Shown one piece after another: positions 37,844-48,590 of a DNA stretch of 64,000 bases. The notes beneath the pieces were generated by a model. It had not been told where the DNA came from. It did no database searches and worked only from the letters and a program-made list of their open reading frames with translations. A program made the translations under genes and the position numbers. The DNA is from Phytophthora colocasiae (Eukaryota; Oomycota; Peronosporomycetes; Peronosporales; Peronosporaceae). The stretch covers positions 976,447-1,040,446 of the forward strand of contig JAGKQI010000033.1 of the NCBI GenBank assembly GCA_018806915.1. Reading direction: 5' to 3'. Numbering within the stretch: position 1 is the stretch's first letter; each line of letters opens with the position of its first letter.

Positions 37844-37986
37844 CGAGAATGGTGTGACCAGCCACCAGACTGAATCTGGAAGTAAAACAAAGTTCCCGAA
37901 ACGTCTCCAGTTTTGCTATTTCAGTTAACATAAAAGGTTTGCATCTCAAGTCGAAACTCACCTAAAAAGGTTCACCGAATGTTCTT

Positions 37987-38051
37987 TAGTATAGTGGTCA
38001 GTACCTCACCTTGTGGCGGTGATATCCTCGGTTCGAATCCGGGCACGCGCA
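37987..38051 (+). pseudogene. tRNA-His(GTG) 3' part, unit 3, split by Harbinger
   Basis: Positions 8-72 of the gene. The 5' part (36164-36176, GTGTGTGTAGTAG) lies left of the transposon; the acceptor stem cannot form. Confidence 0.85.
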
Positions 38052-38526
38052 CTCTTATGTTCATTATGCTGCCGTACACCTTGCTTTTTCACCGCCCCGC
38101 AACAACCCATGCTCTCTATGCTACAGCTCCATGCGATCTCGACACATGCGCCACGTGCTACTTATCGGTTGCTGCATTGCTGTATCGCTGTCCGCATGCC
38201 TCCTGTACTCTTGTATTTGAAACCTAGCGACCTTGTCTGGGTCTTGGCACGCCTCCGATGACGTGCTTAGAGTCGCTTGGTCGCTTGGTCCCTTGGTCCC
38301 TTGGTCTACCCACGAGAAAGCTGCGGAGAGAGCGAGCAGCCACGAAACGGTGTGGGATATTGTTGGACGTGTCCGATTTGTGTGGCGCGAGTATGTCGGT
38401 GCGGAAAGTTTGTAATGGTTGCGCAGTGGCATTGTGGAGCGTGTGGTATGGGAGAAGGTGGTTTGTAGCGCGTGGTGTGTGTGTCAAGTGTATTTTGTTT
38501 GTGTTGTGTGTGTGTGTATGGTATCC

Positions 38527-38599
38527 GGGGATGTAGCTCAAATGGTAGAGCGCTCGCTTAGCATGCGAGAGGTACAGGGATCGATACCCTGCTTCTCCA
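38527..38599 (+). tRNA. tRNA-Ala(AGC), unit 4
   Basis: Consensus. Confidence 0.95.
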
Positions 38600-38600
38600 G

Positions 38601-38669
38601 GTGTGTGTAGTATGGTCAGTACCTCACCTTGTGGCGGTGATATCCTCGGTTCGAATCCGGGCACGCGCA
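38601..38669 (+). pseudogene. tRNA-His(GTG), unit 4, D-arm deletion
   Basis: C2 to T and a 3-nt deletion in TATAGTGGTC; probably not functional. Confidence 0.7.
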
Positions 38670-38879
38670 CTCTTATGTTCATTTGCTGCCGTACACCTTG
38701 CTTTTCACCGCCCCGCAACAACCCATGAGCTCTCATGCTCAGCTCCATGCGATCTCGACATGCGCCACGTGCTACTTATCGGTTGCTGCATTGCTGTATC
38801 GCTGTCCGCATGCCTCCTGTACTCTTGTAATTTGAAACCTAGCAACCTTGTCTGGGTCTTGCACGCCTCCGATGACGTG

Positions 38880-38975
38880 CTTAGAATGCTTGGTCGCTTG
38901 GTCCCTTGGTCCGCTTTCGTTTCTACCTCAGTTACGTGAAAGCTGCGGAGAGGCCTTACAGCCACGAAACCGGGT
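38880..38975 (+). other. Array segment mosaic with Harbinger transposase sequence
   Basis: Blocks TAGAATGCT, GGTCCGCTTTCGTTT, CTCAGTTACGTGA, GCCTTAC and ACCGGG follow the order of transposase sequence 36514-36612 but alternate with array blocks (AAGCTGCGGAGAG, AGCCACGAA). See findings. Confidence 0.8.
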
Positions 38976-39144
38976 GGGATATTGTTGGACGTGTCCGATT
39001 TGTGTGGCGCGAGTATGTCGGTGCGGAAAGTTTGTAATGGTTGCGCAGTGGCATTGTGGAGCGTGGTATGGGAGAAGGTGGTTTGTAGCGCGTGGTGTGT
39101 GTGTCAAGTGTATTTTGTTTGTGTGTTGTGTGTGTATGGTATCC

Positions 39145-39217
39145 GGGGATGTAGCTCAAATGGTAGAGCGCTCGCTTAGCATGCGAGAGGTACAGGGATC
39201 GATACCCTGCTTCTCCA
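39145..39217 (+). tRNA. tRNA-Ala(AGC), unit 5
   Basis: Consensus. Confidence 0.95.
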
Positions 39218-39218
39218 G

Positions 39219-39290
39219 GCGTGTGTAGTATAGTGGTCAGTACCTCACCTTGTGGCGGTGATATCCTCGGTTCGAATCCGGGCACGCGCA
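39219..39290 (+). tRNA. tRNA-His(GTG), unit 5
   Basis: Consensus. Confidence 0.95.
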
Positions 39291-39767
39291 CTCTTATGTT
39301 CATTATGCTGCCGTACACCTTGCTTTTTCACCGCCCCGCAACAACCCATGCTCTCTATGCTACAGCTCCATGCGATCTCGACACATGCGCCACGTGCTAC
39401 TTATCGGTTGCTGCATTGCTGTATCGCTGTCCGCATGCCTCCTGTACTCTTGTATTTGAAACCTAGCAACCTTGTCTGGGTCTGGAACGCCTCCGATGAC
39501 GTGCTTAGAGGTCGCTTGGTCCCTTGGTCCCCTTGGTCCCTTGGTCCCTTGGTCTACCCACGAGAATTGCTGCGGAGAGAGCGCAGCAGCCACGAAACGT
39601 TTTGTTGGACGTGTCCGATTTGTGTACGCGAGTATGTCGGTGCGGAAAGTTTGTAATGGTTTGCGCAGTGGCATTGTGGAGCGTGTGGTATGGGGAAGGT
39701 GGTTTGTAGCGCGTGGTGTGTGTGTCAAGTGTATTTTGTTTGTGATCTGTGTGTGTGTATGGTATCC

Positions 39768-39841
39768 GGGGATGTAGCTCAAAATGGTAGAGCGCTCGCT
39801 TAGCATGCGAGAGGTACAGGGATCGATACCCTGCTTCTCCA
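39768..39841 (+). tRNA. tRNA-Ala(AGC), unit 6
   Basis: One extra A in the D-loop (CTCAAAATGG). Confidence 0.85.
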
Positions 39842-39842
39842 G

Positions 39843-39914
39843 GCGTGTGTAGTATAGTGGTCAGTACCTCACCTTGTGGCGGTGATATCCTCGGTTCGAA
39901 TCCGGGCACGCGCA
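39843..39914 (+). tRNA. tRNA-His(GTG), unit 6
   Basis: Consensus. Confidence 0.95.
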
Positions 39915-40388
39915 CTCTTATGTTCATGCTGCCGTCACCTTGCTTTTTCACCGCCCCGCAACAACCCATGCTCTCTATGCTACAGCTCCATGCGATCTCG
40001 ACACATGCGCCACGTGCCACTTATCGGTTGCTGCATTGCTGTATCGCTGTCCGCATGCCTCCTGTACTTTGTATTTGAAACCTAGCGACCTTGTTCGTCT
40101 GGCATCGCCTCCGATGACGTGCTTAGAGGTCGCTTGGTCGCTTGGTCCATGGTCCCTTGGTCCCTTGGTCTACCCACGAGAAAGCTGCGGAGAGAGCGAG
40201 CAGCCACGAAACGGTGGGATATTGTTGGACGTGTCCGATTTGTGTGGCGCAGAAGTATGTCGGTGCGGAAAGTTTGTAATGGTTGCGCAGTGGCATTGTG
40301 GAGCGTGTGGTATGGGAGAAGGTGGTTTGTAGCGCGTGGTGTGTGTGTCAAGTGTATTTTGTTTGTGTTGTGTGTGTGTATGGTATCC

Positions 40389-40460
40389 GGGATGTAGCTC
40401 AAATGGTAGAGCGCTCGCTTAGCATGCGAGAGGTACGAGGATCGATACCCTGCTTCTCCA
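40389..40460 (+). tRNA. tRNA-Ala(AGC), unit 7
   Basis: One G missing at the 5' end (GGGATG) and a T-arm change to ACGAGGA. Confidence 0.75.
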
Positions 40461-40461
40461 G

Positions 40462-40533
40462 GCGTGTGTAGTATAGTGGTCAGTACCTCACCTTGTGGCG
40501 GTGATATCCTCGGTTCGAATCCGGGCACGCGCA
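40462..40533 (+). tRNA. tRNA-His(GTG), unit 7
   Basis: Consensus. Confidence 0.95.
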
Positions 40534-41007
40534 CTCTTATGTTCATTATGCTGCCGTACACCTTGCTTTTTCACCGCCCCGCAACAACCCATGCTCTCTA
40601 TGCTACAGCTCCATGCGATCTCGACACATGCGCCACGTGCTACTTATCGGTTGCTGCATTGCTGTATCGCTGTCCGCATGCCTCCTGTACTCTTGTATTT
40701 GAAACCTAGCGACCTTGTCTGGGTCTGGCACGCCTCCGATGACGTGCTTAGAGTCGCTTGGTCGCTTGGTCCCTTGGTCCCTTGGTCTACCCACGAGAAA
40801 GCTGCGGAGAGAGCGAGCAGCCACGAAACGGTGTGGGATATTGTTGGACGTGTCCGATTTGTGTGGCGCGAGTATGTCGGTGCGGAAAGTTTGTAATGGT
40901 TGCGCAGTGGCATTGTGGAGCGTGTGGTATGGGAGAAGGTGGTTTGTAGCGCGTGGTGTGTGTGTCAAGTGTATTTTGTTTGTGTTGTGTGTGTGTGTAT
41001 GGTATCC

Positions 41008-41080
41008 GGGGATGTAGCTCAAATGGTAGAGCGCTCGCTTAGCATGCGAGAGGTACAGGGATCGATACCCTGCTTCTCCA
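41008..41080 (+). tRNA. tRNA-Ala(AGC), unit 8
   Basis: Consensus. Confidence 0.95.
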
Positions 41081-41081
41081 G

Positions 41082-41153
41082 GCGTGTGTAGTATAGTGGT
41101 CAGTACCTCACCTTGTGGCGGTGATATCCTCGGTTCGAATCCGGGCACGCGCA
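41082..41153 (+). tRNA. tRNA-His(GTG), unit 8
   Basis: Consensus. Confidence 0.95.
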
Positions 41154-41627
41154 CTCTTATGTTCATTATGCTGCCGTACACCTTGCTTTTTCACCGCCCC
41201 GCAACAACCCATGCTCTCTATGCTACAGCTCCATGCGATCTCGACACATGCGCCACGTGCTACTTATCGGTTGCTGCATTGCTGTATCGCTGTCCGCATG
41301 CCTCCTGTACTCTTGTATTTGAAACCTAGCGACCTTGTCTGGGTCTGGCACGCCTCCGATGACGTGCTTAGAGTCGCTTGGTCGCTTGGTCCCTTGGTCC
41401 CTTGGTCTACCCACGAGAAAGCTGCGGAGAGAGCGAGCAGCCACGAAACGGTGTGGGATATTGTTGGACGTGTCCGATTTGTGTGGCGCGAGTATGTCGG
41501 TGCGGAAAGTTTGTAATGGTTGCGCAGTGGCATTGTGGAGCGTGTGGTATGGGAGAAGGTGGTTTGTAGCGCGTGGTGTGTGTGTCAAGTGTATTTTGTT
41601 TGTGTTGTGTGTGTGTGTATGGTATCC

Positions 41628-41700
41628 GGGGATGTAGCTCAAATGGTAGAGCGCTCGCTTAGCATGCGAGAGGTACAGGGATCGATACCCTGCTTCTCCA
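41628..41700 (+). tRNA. tRNA-Ala(AGC), unit 9
   Basis: Consensus. Confidence 0.95.
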
Positions 41701-41701
41701 G

Positions 41702-41773
41702 GCGTGTGTAGTATAGTGGTCAGTACCTCACCTTGTGGCGGTGATATCCTCGGTTCGAATCCGGGCACGCGCA
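41702..41773 (+). tRNA. tRNA-His(GTG), unit 9
   Basis: Consensus. Confidence 0.95.
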
Positions 41774-42255
41774 CTCTTATGTTCATTATGCTGCCGTACA
41801 CCTTGCTTTTTCACCGCCCCGCAACAACCCATGCTCTCTATGCTACAGCTCCATGCGATCTCGACACATGCGCCACGTGCTACTTATCGGTTGCTGCATT
41901 GCTGTATCGCTGTCCGCATGCCTCCTGTACTCTTGTATTTGAAACCTAGCGACCTTGTCTGGGTCTGGAACGCCTCCGATGACGTGCTTAGAGTCGCTTG
42001 GTCGCTTGGTCCCTTGGTCCCTTGGTCCCTTGGTCTACCCACGAGAAAGCTGCGGAGAGAGCGAGCAGCCACGAAACGGTGTGGGATATTGTTGGACGTG
42101 TCCGATTTGTGTGGCGCGAGTATGTCGGTGCGGAAAGTTTGTAATGGTTGCGCAGTGGCATTGTGGAGCGTGTGGTATGGGAGAAGGTGGTTTGTAGCGC
42201 GTGGTGTGTGTGTCAAGTGTATTTTGTTTGTGTTGTGTGTGTGTGTATGGTATCC

Positions 42256-42328
42256 GGGGATGTAGCTCAAATGGTAGAGCGCTCGCTTAGCATGCGAGAG
42301 GTACAGGGATCGATACCCTGCTTCTCCA
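42256..42328 (+). tRNA. tRNA-Ala(AGC), unit 10
   Basis: Consensus. Confidence 0.95.
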
Positions 42329-42329
42329 G

Positions 42330-42401
42330 GCGTGTGTAGTATAGTGGTCAGTACCTCACCTTGTGGCGGTGATATCCTCGGTTCGAATCCGGGCACGCGC
42401 A
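42330..42401 (+). tRNA. tRNA-His(GTG), unit 10
   Basis: Consensus. Confidence 0.95.
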
Positions 42402-42874
42402 CTCTTATGTTCATTATGCTGCCGTACACCTTGCTTTTTCACCGCCCCGCAACAACCCATGCTCTCTATGCTACAGCTCCATGCGATCTCGACACATGCG
42501 CCACGTGCTACTTATCGGTTGCTGCATTGCTGTATCGCTGTCCGCATGCCTCCTGTACTCTTGTATTTGAAACCTAGCGACCTTGTCTGGGTCTGGCACG
42601 CCTCCGATGACGTGCTTAGAGGTCGCTTGGTCGCTTGGTCCCTTGGTCCCTTGGTCTACCCACGAGAAAGCTGCGGAGAGAGCGAGCAGCCACGAAACGG
42701 TGTGGGATATTGTTGGACGTGTCCGATTTGTGTGGCGCGAGTATGTCGGTGCGGAAAGTTTGTAATGGTTGCGCAGTGGCATTGTGGAGCGTGTGGTATG
42801 GGAGAAGGTGGTTTGTAGCGCGTGGTGTGTGTGTCAAGTGTATTTTGTTTGTGTTGTGTGTGTGTATGGTATCC

Positions 42875-42947
42875 GGGGATGTAGCTCAAATGGTAGAGCG
42901 CTCGCTTAGCATGCGAGAGGTACAGGGATCGATACCCTGCTTCTCCA
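42875..42947 (+). tRNA. tRNA-Ala(AGC), unit 11
   Basis: Consensus. Confidence 0.95.
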
Positions 42948-42948
42948 G

Positions 42949-43020
42949 GCGTGTGTAGTATAGTGGTCAGTACCTCACCTTGTGGCGGTGATATCCTCGG
43001 TTCGAATCCGGGCACGCGCA
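42949..43020 (+). tRNA. tRNA-His(GTG), unit 11
   Basis: Consensus. Confidence 0.95.
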
Positions 43021-43499
43021 CTCTTATGTTCATTATGCTGCCGTACACCTTGCTTTTTCACCGCCCCGCAACAACCCATGCTCTCTATGCTACAGCTCCA
43101 TGCGATCTCGACACATGCGCCACGTGCTACTTATCGGTTGCTGCATTGCTGTATCGCTGTCCGCATGCCTCCTGTACTCTTGTATTTGAAACCTAGCGAC
43201 CTTGTTCTGGTCTGGCACGCCTCCGATGACGTGCTTAGAGGTCGCTTGGTCCCTTGGTCCTTGGTCCCTTGGTCTGGTCTACCCACGAGAAAGCTGCGGA
43301 GAGAGCGAGCAGCCACGAAACGGTGTGGGATATTGTTGGACGTGTCCGATTTGTGTGGCGCGAGTATGTCGGTGCGGAAAGTTTGTAATGGTTGCGCAGT
43401 GGCATTGTGGAGCGTGTGGTATGGGAGAAGGTGGTTTGTAGCGCGTGGTGTGTGTGTAAAGTGTTTTTTGTTTGTGTTATGTGTGTGTATATGGTATCC

Positions 43500-43572
43500 G
43501 GGGATGTAGCTCAAATGGTAGAGCGCTCGCTTAGCATGCGAGAGGTACAGGGATCGATACCCTGCTTCTCCA
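43500..43572 (+). tRNA. tRNA-Ala(AGC), unit 12
   Basis: Consensus. Confidence 0.95.
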
Positions 43573-43573
43573 G

Positions 43574-43645
43574 GCGTGTGTAGTATAGTGGTCAGTACCT
43601 CACCTTGTGGCGGTGATATCCTCGGTTCGAATCCGGGCACGCGCA
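43574..43645 (+). tRNA. tRNA-His(GTG), unit 12
   Basis: Consensus. Confidence 0.95.
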
Positions 43646-44120
43646 CTCTTATGTTCATTATGCTGCCGTACACCTTGCTTTTTCACCGCCCCGCAACAAC
43701 CCATGCTCTCTATGCTACAGCTCCATGCGATCTCGACACATGCGCCACGTGCTACTTATCGGTTGCTGCATTGCTGGATCGCTGTCCGCATGCCTCCTGT
43801 ACTCTTGTATTTGAAACCTAGCGACCTTGTCTGGGTCTGGCACGCCTCCGATGACGTGCTTAGAGGTCGCTTGGTCCCTTGGTCCCTTGGTCCCTTGGTC
43901 TACCCACGAGAAAGCTGCGGAGAGAGCGAGCAGCCACGAAACGGTGTGGGATATTGTTGGACGTGTCCGATTTGTGTGGCGCGAGTATGTCGGTGCGGAA
44001 AGTTTGTAATGGTTGCGCAGTGGCATTGTGGAGCGTGTGGTATGGGAGAAGGTGGTTTGTAGCGCGTGGTGTGTGTGTCAAGTGTATTTTGTTTGTGTTG
44101 TGTGTGTGTGTATGGTATCC

Positions 44121-44193
44121 GGGGATGTAGCTCAAATGGTAGAGCGCTCGCTTAGCATGCGAGAGGTACAGGGATCGATACCCTGCTTCTCCA
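44121..44193 (+). tRNA. tRNA-Ala(AGC), unit 13
   Basis: Consensus. Confidence 0.95.
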
Positions 44194-44194
44194 G

Positions 44195-44266
44195 GCGTGT
44201 GTAGTATAGTGGTCAGTACCTCACCTTGTGGCGGTGATATCCTCGGTTCGAATCCGGGCACGCGCA
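44195..44266 (+). tRNA. tRNA-His(GTG), unit 13
   Basis: Consensus. Confidence 0.95.
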
Positions 44267-44731
44267 CTCTTATGTTCATTATGCTGCCGTACACCTTGCT
44301 TTTTCACCGCCCCGCAACAACCCATGCTCTCTATGCTACAGCTCCATGCGATCTCGACACATGCGCCACGTGCTACTTATCGGTTGCTGCATTGCTGTAT
44401 CGCTGTCCGCATGCCTCCTGTACTCTTGTATTTGAAACCTAGCGACCTTGTCTGGGTCTTGGCACGCCTCCGATGACGTGCTTAGAGTCGCTTGGTCGCT
44501 TGGTCCCTTGGTCTACCCACGAGAAAGCTGCGGAGAGAGCGAGCAGCCACGAAACGGTGTGGGATATTGTTGGACGTGTCCGATTTGTGTGGCGCGAGTA
44601 TGTCGGTGCGGAAAGTTTGTAATGGTTGCGCAGTGGCATTGTGGAGCGTGTGGTATGGGAGAAGGTGGTTTGTAGCGCGTGGTGTGTGTGTAAAGTGTAT
44701 TTTGTTTGTGTTGTGTGTGTGTATGGTATCC

Positions 44732-44804
44732 GGGGATGTAGCTCAAATGGTAGAGCGCTCGCTTAGCATGCGAGAGGTACAGGGATCGATACCCTGCTTC
44801 TCCA
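44732..44804 (+). tRNA. tRNA-Ala(AGC), unit 14
   Basis: Consensus. Confidence 0.95.
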
Positions 44805-44805
44805 G

Positions 44806-44876
44806 GCGTGTGTAGTATAGTGGTCAGTACCTCACCTTGTGGCGGTGATATCCTCGGTTCGAATCCGGGCACGGCA
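44806..44876 (+). tRNA. tRNA-His(GTG), unit 14
   Basis: One C missing in the 3' acceptor strand (GCACGGCA). Confidence 0.75.
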
Positions 44877-45340
44877 CTCTTATGTTCATTATGCTGCCGT
44901 ACACCTTGCTTTTTCACCGCCCGCAACAACCCATGCTCTCTATGCTGCAGCTCCATGCGATCTCGACACATGCGCCACGTGCTACTTATCGGTTGCTGCA
45001 TTGCTGGATCGCTGTCCGCATGCCTCCTGTACTCTTGTATTTGAAACCTAGCGACCTTGTCTGGGTCTGGCACGCCTCCGATGACGTGCTTAGAGGTCGC
45101 TTGGTCCCTTGGTCCCCTTGGTCTACCCACGAAAGCTGCGGAGAGAGCGAGCAGCCACGAAACGGTGTGGGATATTGTTGGACGTGTCCGATTTGTGTGG
45201 CGCGAGTATGTCGGTGCGGAAAGTTTGTAATGGTTGCGCAGTGGCATTGTGGAGCGTGTGGTATGGGAGAAGGTGGTTTGTAGCGCGTGGTGTGTGTGTC
45301 AAGTGTATTTTTGTTTGTGTTGTGTGTGTGTATGGTATCC

Positions 45341-45413
45341 GGGGATGTAGCTCAAATGGTAGCGCGCTCGCTTGGCATGCGAGAGGTACAGGGATCGATA
45401 CCCTGCTTCTCCA
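45341..45413 (+). tRNA. tRNA-Ala, unit 15, anticodon reads GGC
   Basis: Anticodon first base A to G (CTTGGCATG); D-loop AGAGCG to AGCGCG. Confidence 0.75.
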
Positions 45414-45414
45414 G

Positions 45415-45483
45415 GCGTGTGTAGTATGGTCAGTACCTCACCTTGTGGCGGTGATATCCTCGGTTCGAATCCGGGCACGCGCA
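45415..45483 (+). pseudogene. tRNA-His(GTG), unit 15, D-arm deletion
   Basis: Same 3-nt D-arm deletion as the unit 4 gene. Confidence 0.7.
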
Positions 45484-45950
45484 CTCTTATGTTCATTATG
45501 CTGCCGTACACCTTGCTTTTTCACCGCCCCGCAACAACCCATGCTCTCTATGCTACAGCTCCATGCGATCTCGACACATGCGCCACGTGCTACTTATCGG
45601 TTGCTGCATTGCTGGATCGCTGTCCGCATGCCTCCTGTACTCTTGTATTTGAAACCTAGCGACCTTGTCTGGGTCTGGCACGCCTCCGATGACGTGCTTA
45701 GAGGTCGCTTGGTCCCTTGGTCCCTTGGTCTACCCACGAGAAAGCTGCGGAGAGAGCGAGCAGCCACGAAACGGTGTGGGATATTGTTGGACGTGTCCGA
45801 TTTGTGTGGCGCGAGTATGTCGGTGCGGAAAGTTTGTAATGGTTGCGCAGTGGCATTGTGGAGCGTGTGGTATGGGAGAAGGTGGTTTGTAGCGCGTGGT
45901 GTGTGTGTCAAGTGTATTTTGTTTGTGTTGTGTGTGTGTGTATGGTATCC

Positions 45951-46023
45951 GGGGATGTAGCTCAAATGGTAGAGCGCTCGCTTAGCATGCGAGAGGTACA
46001 GGGATCTATACCCTGCTTCTCCA
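45951..46023 (+). tRNA. tRNA-Ala(AGC), unit 16
   Basis: B-box change GATCGATA to GATCTATA. Confidence 0.8.
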
Positions 46024-46024
46024 G

Positions 46025-46096
46025 GCGTGTGTAGTATAGTGGTCAGTACCTCACCTTGTGGCGGTGATATCCTCGGTTCGAATCCGGGCACGCGCA
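46025..46096 (+). tRNA. tRNA-His(GTG), unit 16
   Basis: Consensus. Confidence 0.95.
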
Positions 46097-46572
46097 CTCT
46101 TATGTACATTATGCTGCCGTACACCTTGCTTTTTCACCGCCCCGCAACAACCCATGCTCTCTATGCTACAGCTCCATGCGATCTCGACATGCGCCACGTG
46201 CTACTTATCGGTTGCTGCATTGCTGTATCGCTGTCACGCATGCCTGTACCTGTACTCTTTGTATTTGAAACCTAGCGACCTTGTCTGGGTCTGGCACGCC
46301 TCCGATGACGTGCTTAGAGGTCGCTTGGTCCCTTGGTCCCTTGGTCCCTTGGTCTACCCACGAGAAAGCTGCGGAGAGAGCGAGCAGCCACGAAACGGTG
46401 TGGGATATTGTTGGACGTGTCCGATTTGTGTGGCGCGAGTATGTCGGTGCGGAAAGTTTGTAATGGTTGCGCAGTGGCATTGTGGAGCGTGTGGTATGGG
46501 AGAAGGTGGTTTGTAGCGCGGTGTGTGTGTCAAGTGTATTTTGTTTGTGTTGTGTGTGTGTGTATGGTATCC

Positions 46573-46645
46573 GGGGATGTAGCTCAAATGGTATAGCGCT
46601 CGCTTAGCATGCGAGAGGTACAGGATCGATACCCTGCTTCCTCCA
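46573..46645 (+). tRNA. tRNA-Ala(AGC), unit 17
   Basis: D-loop GTAGAG to GTATAG, one G lost in the T-arm and one C gained in the acceptor strand. Confidence 0.65.
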
Positions 46646-46646
46646 G

Positions 46647-46720
46647 GCGATGTGTAGTATAGTGGCTCAGTACCTCACCTTGTGGCGGTGATATCCTCGG
46701 TTCGAATCCGGGCACGCGCA
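46647..46720 (+). tRNA. tRNA-His(GTG), unit 17
   Basis: Insertions in the acceptor (GCGATGTG) and D-loop (GGCTCAG). Confidence 0.65.
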
Positions 46721-47187
46721 CTCTTATGTTCATTATGCTGCCGTACACCTTGCTTTTTCACCGCCCCGCAACAACCCATGCTCTCTATGCTACAGCTCCA
46801 TGCGATCTCGACACATGCGCCACGTGCTACTTATCAGTTGCTGCATTGCTGTATCGCTTTGTCCGCATGCCTCCTGTACTCTTGTATTTGAAACCTAGCG
46901 ACCTTGTCTGGGTCTGGCACGCCTCCGATGACGTGCTTAGAGGTCGCTTGGTCCCTTGGTCCCTTGGTCTACCCACGAGAAAGCTGCGGAGAGAGCGAGC
47001 AGCCACGAAACGGTGTGGGATATTGTTGGACGTGTCCGATTTGTGTGGCGCGAGTATGTCGGTGCGGAAAGTTTGTAATGGTTGCGCAGTGGCATTGTGG
47101 AGCGTGTGGTATGGGAGAAGGTGGTTTGTAGCGCGTGGTGTGTGTGTCAAGTGTATTTTGTTTGTGTTGTGTGTGTGTATGGTATCC

Positions 47188-47260
47188 GGGGATGTAGCTC
47201 AAATGGTAGAGCGCTCGCTTAGCATGCGAGAGGTACGAGGATCGATACCCTGCTTCTCCA
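47188..47260 (+). tRNA. tRNA-Ala(AGC), unit 18
   Basis: T-arm change ACAGGGA to ACGAGGA, as in unit 7. Confidence 0.9.
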
Positions 47261-47261
47261 G

Positions 47262-47333
47262 GCGTGTGTAGTATAGTGGTCAGTACCTCACCTTGTGGCG
47301 GTGATATCCTCGGTTCGAATCCGGGCACGCGCA
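47262..47333 (+). tRNA. tRNA-His(GTG), unit 18
   Basis: Consensus. Confidence 0.95.
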
Positions 47334-47827
47334 CTCTTATGTTCATTATGCTGCCGTACACCTTGCTTTTTCACCGCCCCGCAACAACCCATGCTCTCTA
47401 TGCTACAGCTCCATGCGATCTCGACACATGCGCCACGTGCTACTTATCGGTTGCTGCATTGCTGGATCGCTGTCCGCATGCCTCCTGTACTCTTGTATTT
47501 GAAACCTAGCGACCTTGTCTGGGTCTGGCACGCCTCCGATGACGTGCTTAGAGGTCGCTTGGTCCCTTGGTCCCTTGGTCCCTTGGTCCCTTGGTCCCTT
47601 GGTCTACCCACGAGAAAGCTGCGGAGAGAGCGAGCAGCCACGAAACGGTGTGGGATATTGTTGGACGTGTCCGATTTGTGTGGCGCGAGTATGTCGGTGC
47701 GGAAAGTTTGTAATGGTTGCGCAGTGGCATTTATTGGAGCGTGTGGTATGGGAGAAGGTGGTTTGTAGCGCGTGGTGTGTGTGTCAAGTGTATTTTGTTT
47801 TGTGTTGTGTGTGTGTGTATGGTATCC

Positions 47828-47900
47828 GGGGATGTAGCTCAAATGGTAGAGCGCTCGCTTAGCATGCGAGAGGTACAGGGATCGATACCCTGCTTCTCCA
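47828..47900 (+). tRNA. tRNA-Ala(AGC), unit 19
   Basis: Consensus. Confidence 0.95.
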
Positions 47901-47901
47901 G

Positions 47902-47974
47902 GCGTGTGTAGTATAGTGGTCAGTACCTCACCTTGTGGCGGTGATATCCTCGGTTCCGAATCCGGGCACGCGCA
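47902..47974 (+). tRNA. tRNA-His(GTG), unit 19
   Basis: One extra C in the T-loop (GGTTCCGAAT). Confidence 0.8.
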
Positions 47975-48444
47975 CTCTTATGTTCATTATGCTGCCGTAC
48001 ACCTTGCTTTTTCACCGCCCCGCAACAACCCATGCTCTCTATGCTACAGCTCCATGCGATCTCGACACATGCGCCACGTGCTACTTATCGGTTGCTGCAT
48101 TGCTGTATCGCTGTCCGCATGCCTCCTGTACTCTTGTATTTGAAACCTAGCGACCTTGTCTGGGTCTGGCACGCCTCCGATGACGTGCTTAGAGGTCGCT
48201 TGGTCGCTTGGTCCCTTGGTCCCTTGGTCTACCACGAGAAAGCTGCGGAGAGAGCGAGCAGCCACGAAACGGTGTGGGATATTGTTGGACGTGTCCGATT
48301 TGTGTGGCGCGAGTATGTCGGTGCGGAAAGTTTGTAATGGTTGCGCAGTGGCATTGTGGAGCGTGTGGTATGGGAGAAGGTGGTTTGTAGCGCGTGGTGT
48401 GTGTGTCAAGTGTATTTTGTTTGTGTTGTGTGTGTATGGTATCC

Positions 48445-48517
48445 GGGGATGTAGCTCAAATGGTAGAGCGCTCGCTTAGCATGCGAGAGGTACAGGGATC
48501 GATACCCTGCTTCTCCA
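48445..48517 (+). tRNA. tRNA-Ala(AGC), unit 20
   Basis: Consensus. Confidence 0.95.
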
Positions 48518-48518
48518 G

Positions 48519-48590
48519 GCGTGTGTAGTATAGTGGTCAGTACCTCACCTTGTGGCGGTGATATCCTCGGTTCGAATCCGGGCACGCGCA
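48519..48590 (+). tRNA. tRNA-His(GTG), unit 20
   Basis: Consensus. Confidence 0.95.

Larger units (their letters stand above)
36177..37985. mobile_element. PIF/Harbinger DNA transposon, internally deleted
   Basis: 1809 bp with 14-bp terminal inverted repeats AGAACATTCGGTGA (36177-36190) and its complement (37972-37985). Two convergent genes: a truncated DDE transposase and a Myb-like gene, the two-gene plan of PIF/Harbinger. Inserted in the 5' acceptor strand of a tRNA-His gene. Flanking trinucleotides TAG and TTA do not match cleanly, so the target duplication is unclear. Confidence 0.8.
41008..41627 (+). repeat. Representative array unit
   Basis: 620 bp from tRNA-Ala to the base before the next tRNA-Ala; identical to the following unit. 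Only the tRNA genes are functional candidates; reading frames through it arise from tRNA sequence. Confidence 0.9.

Noticed and set aside
36171..37990. A clean 3-bp target duplication for the Harbinger element
   Set aside because: Flanking TAG and TTA do not match under any single boundary choice I tried.
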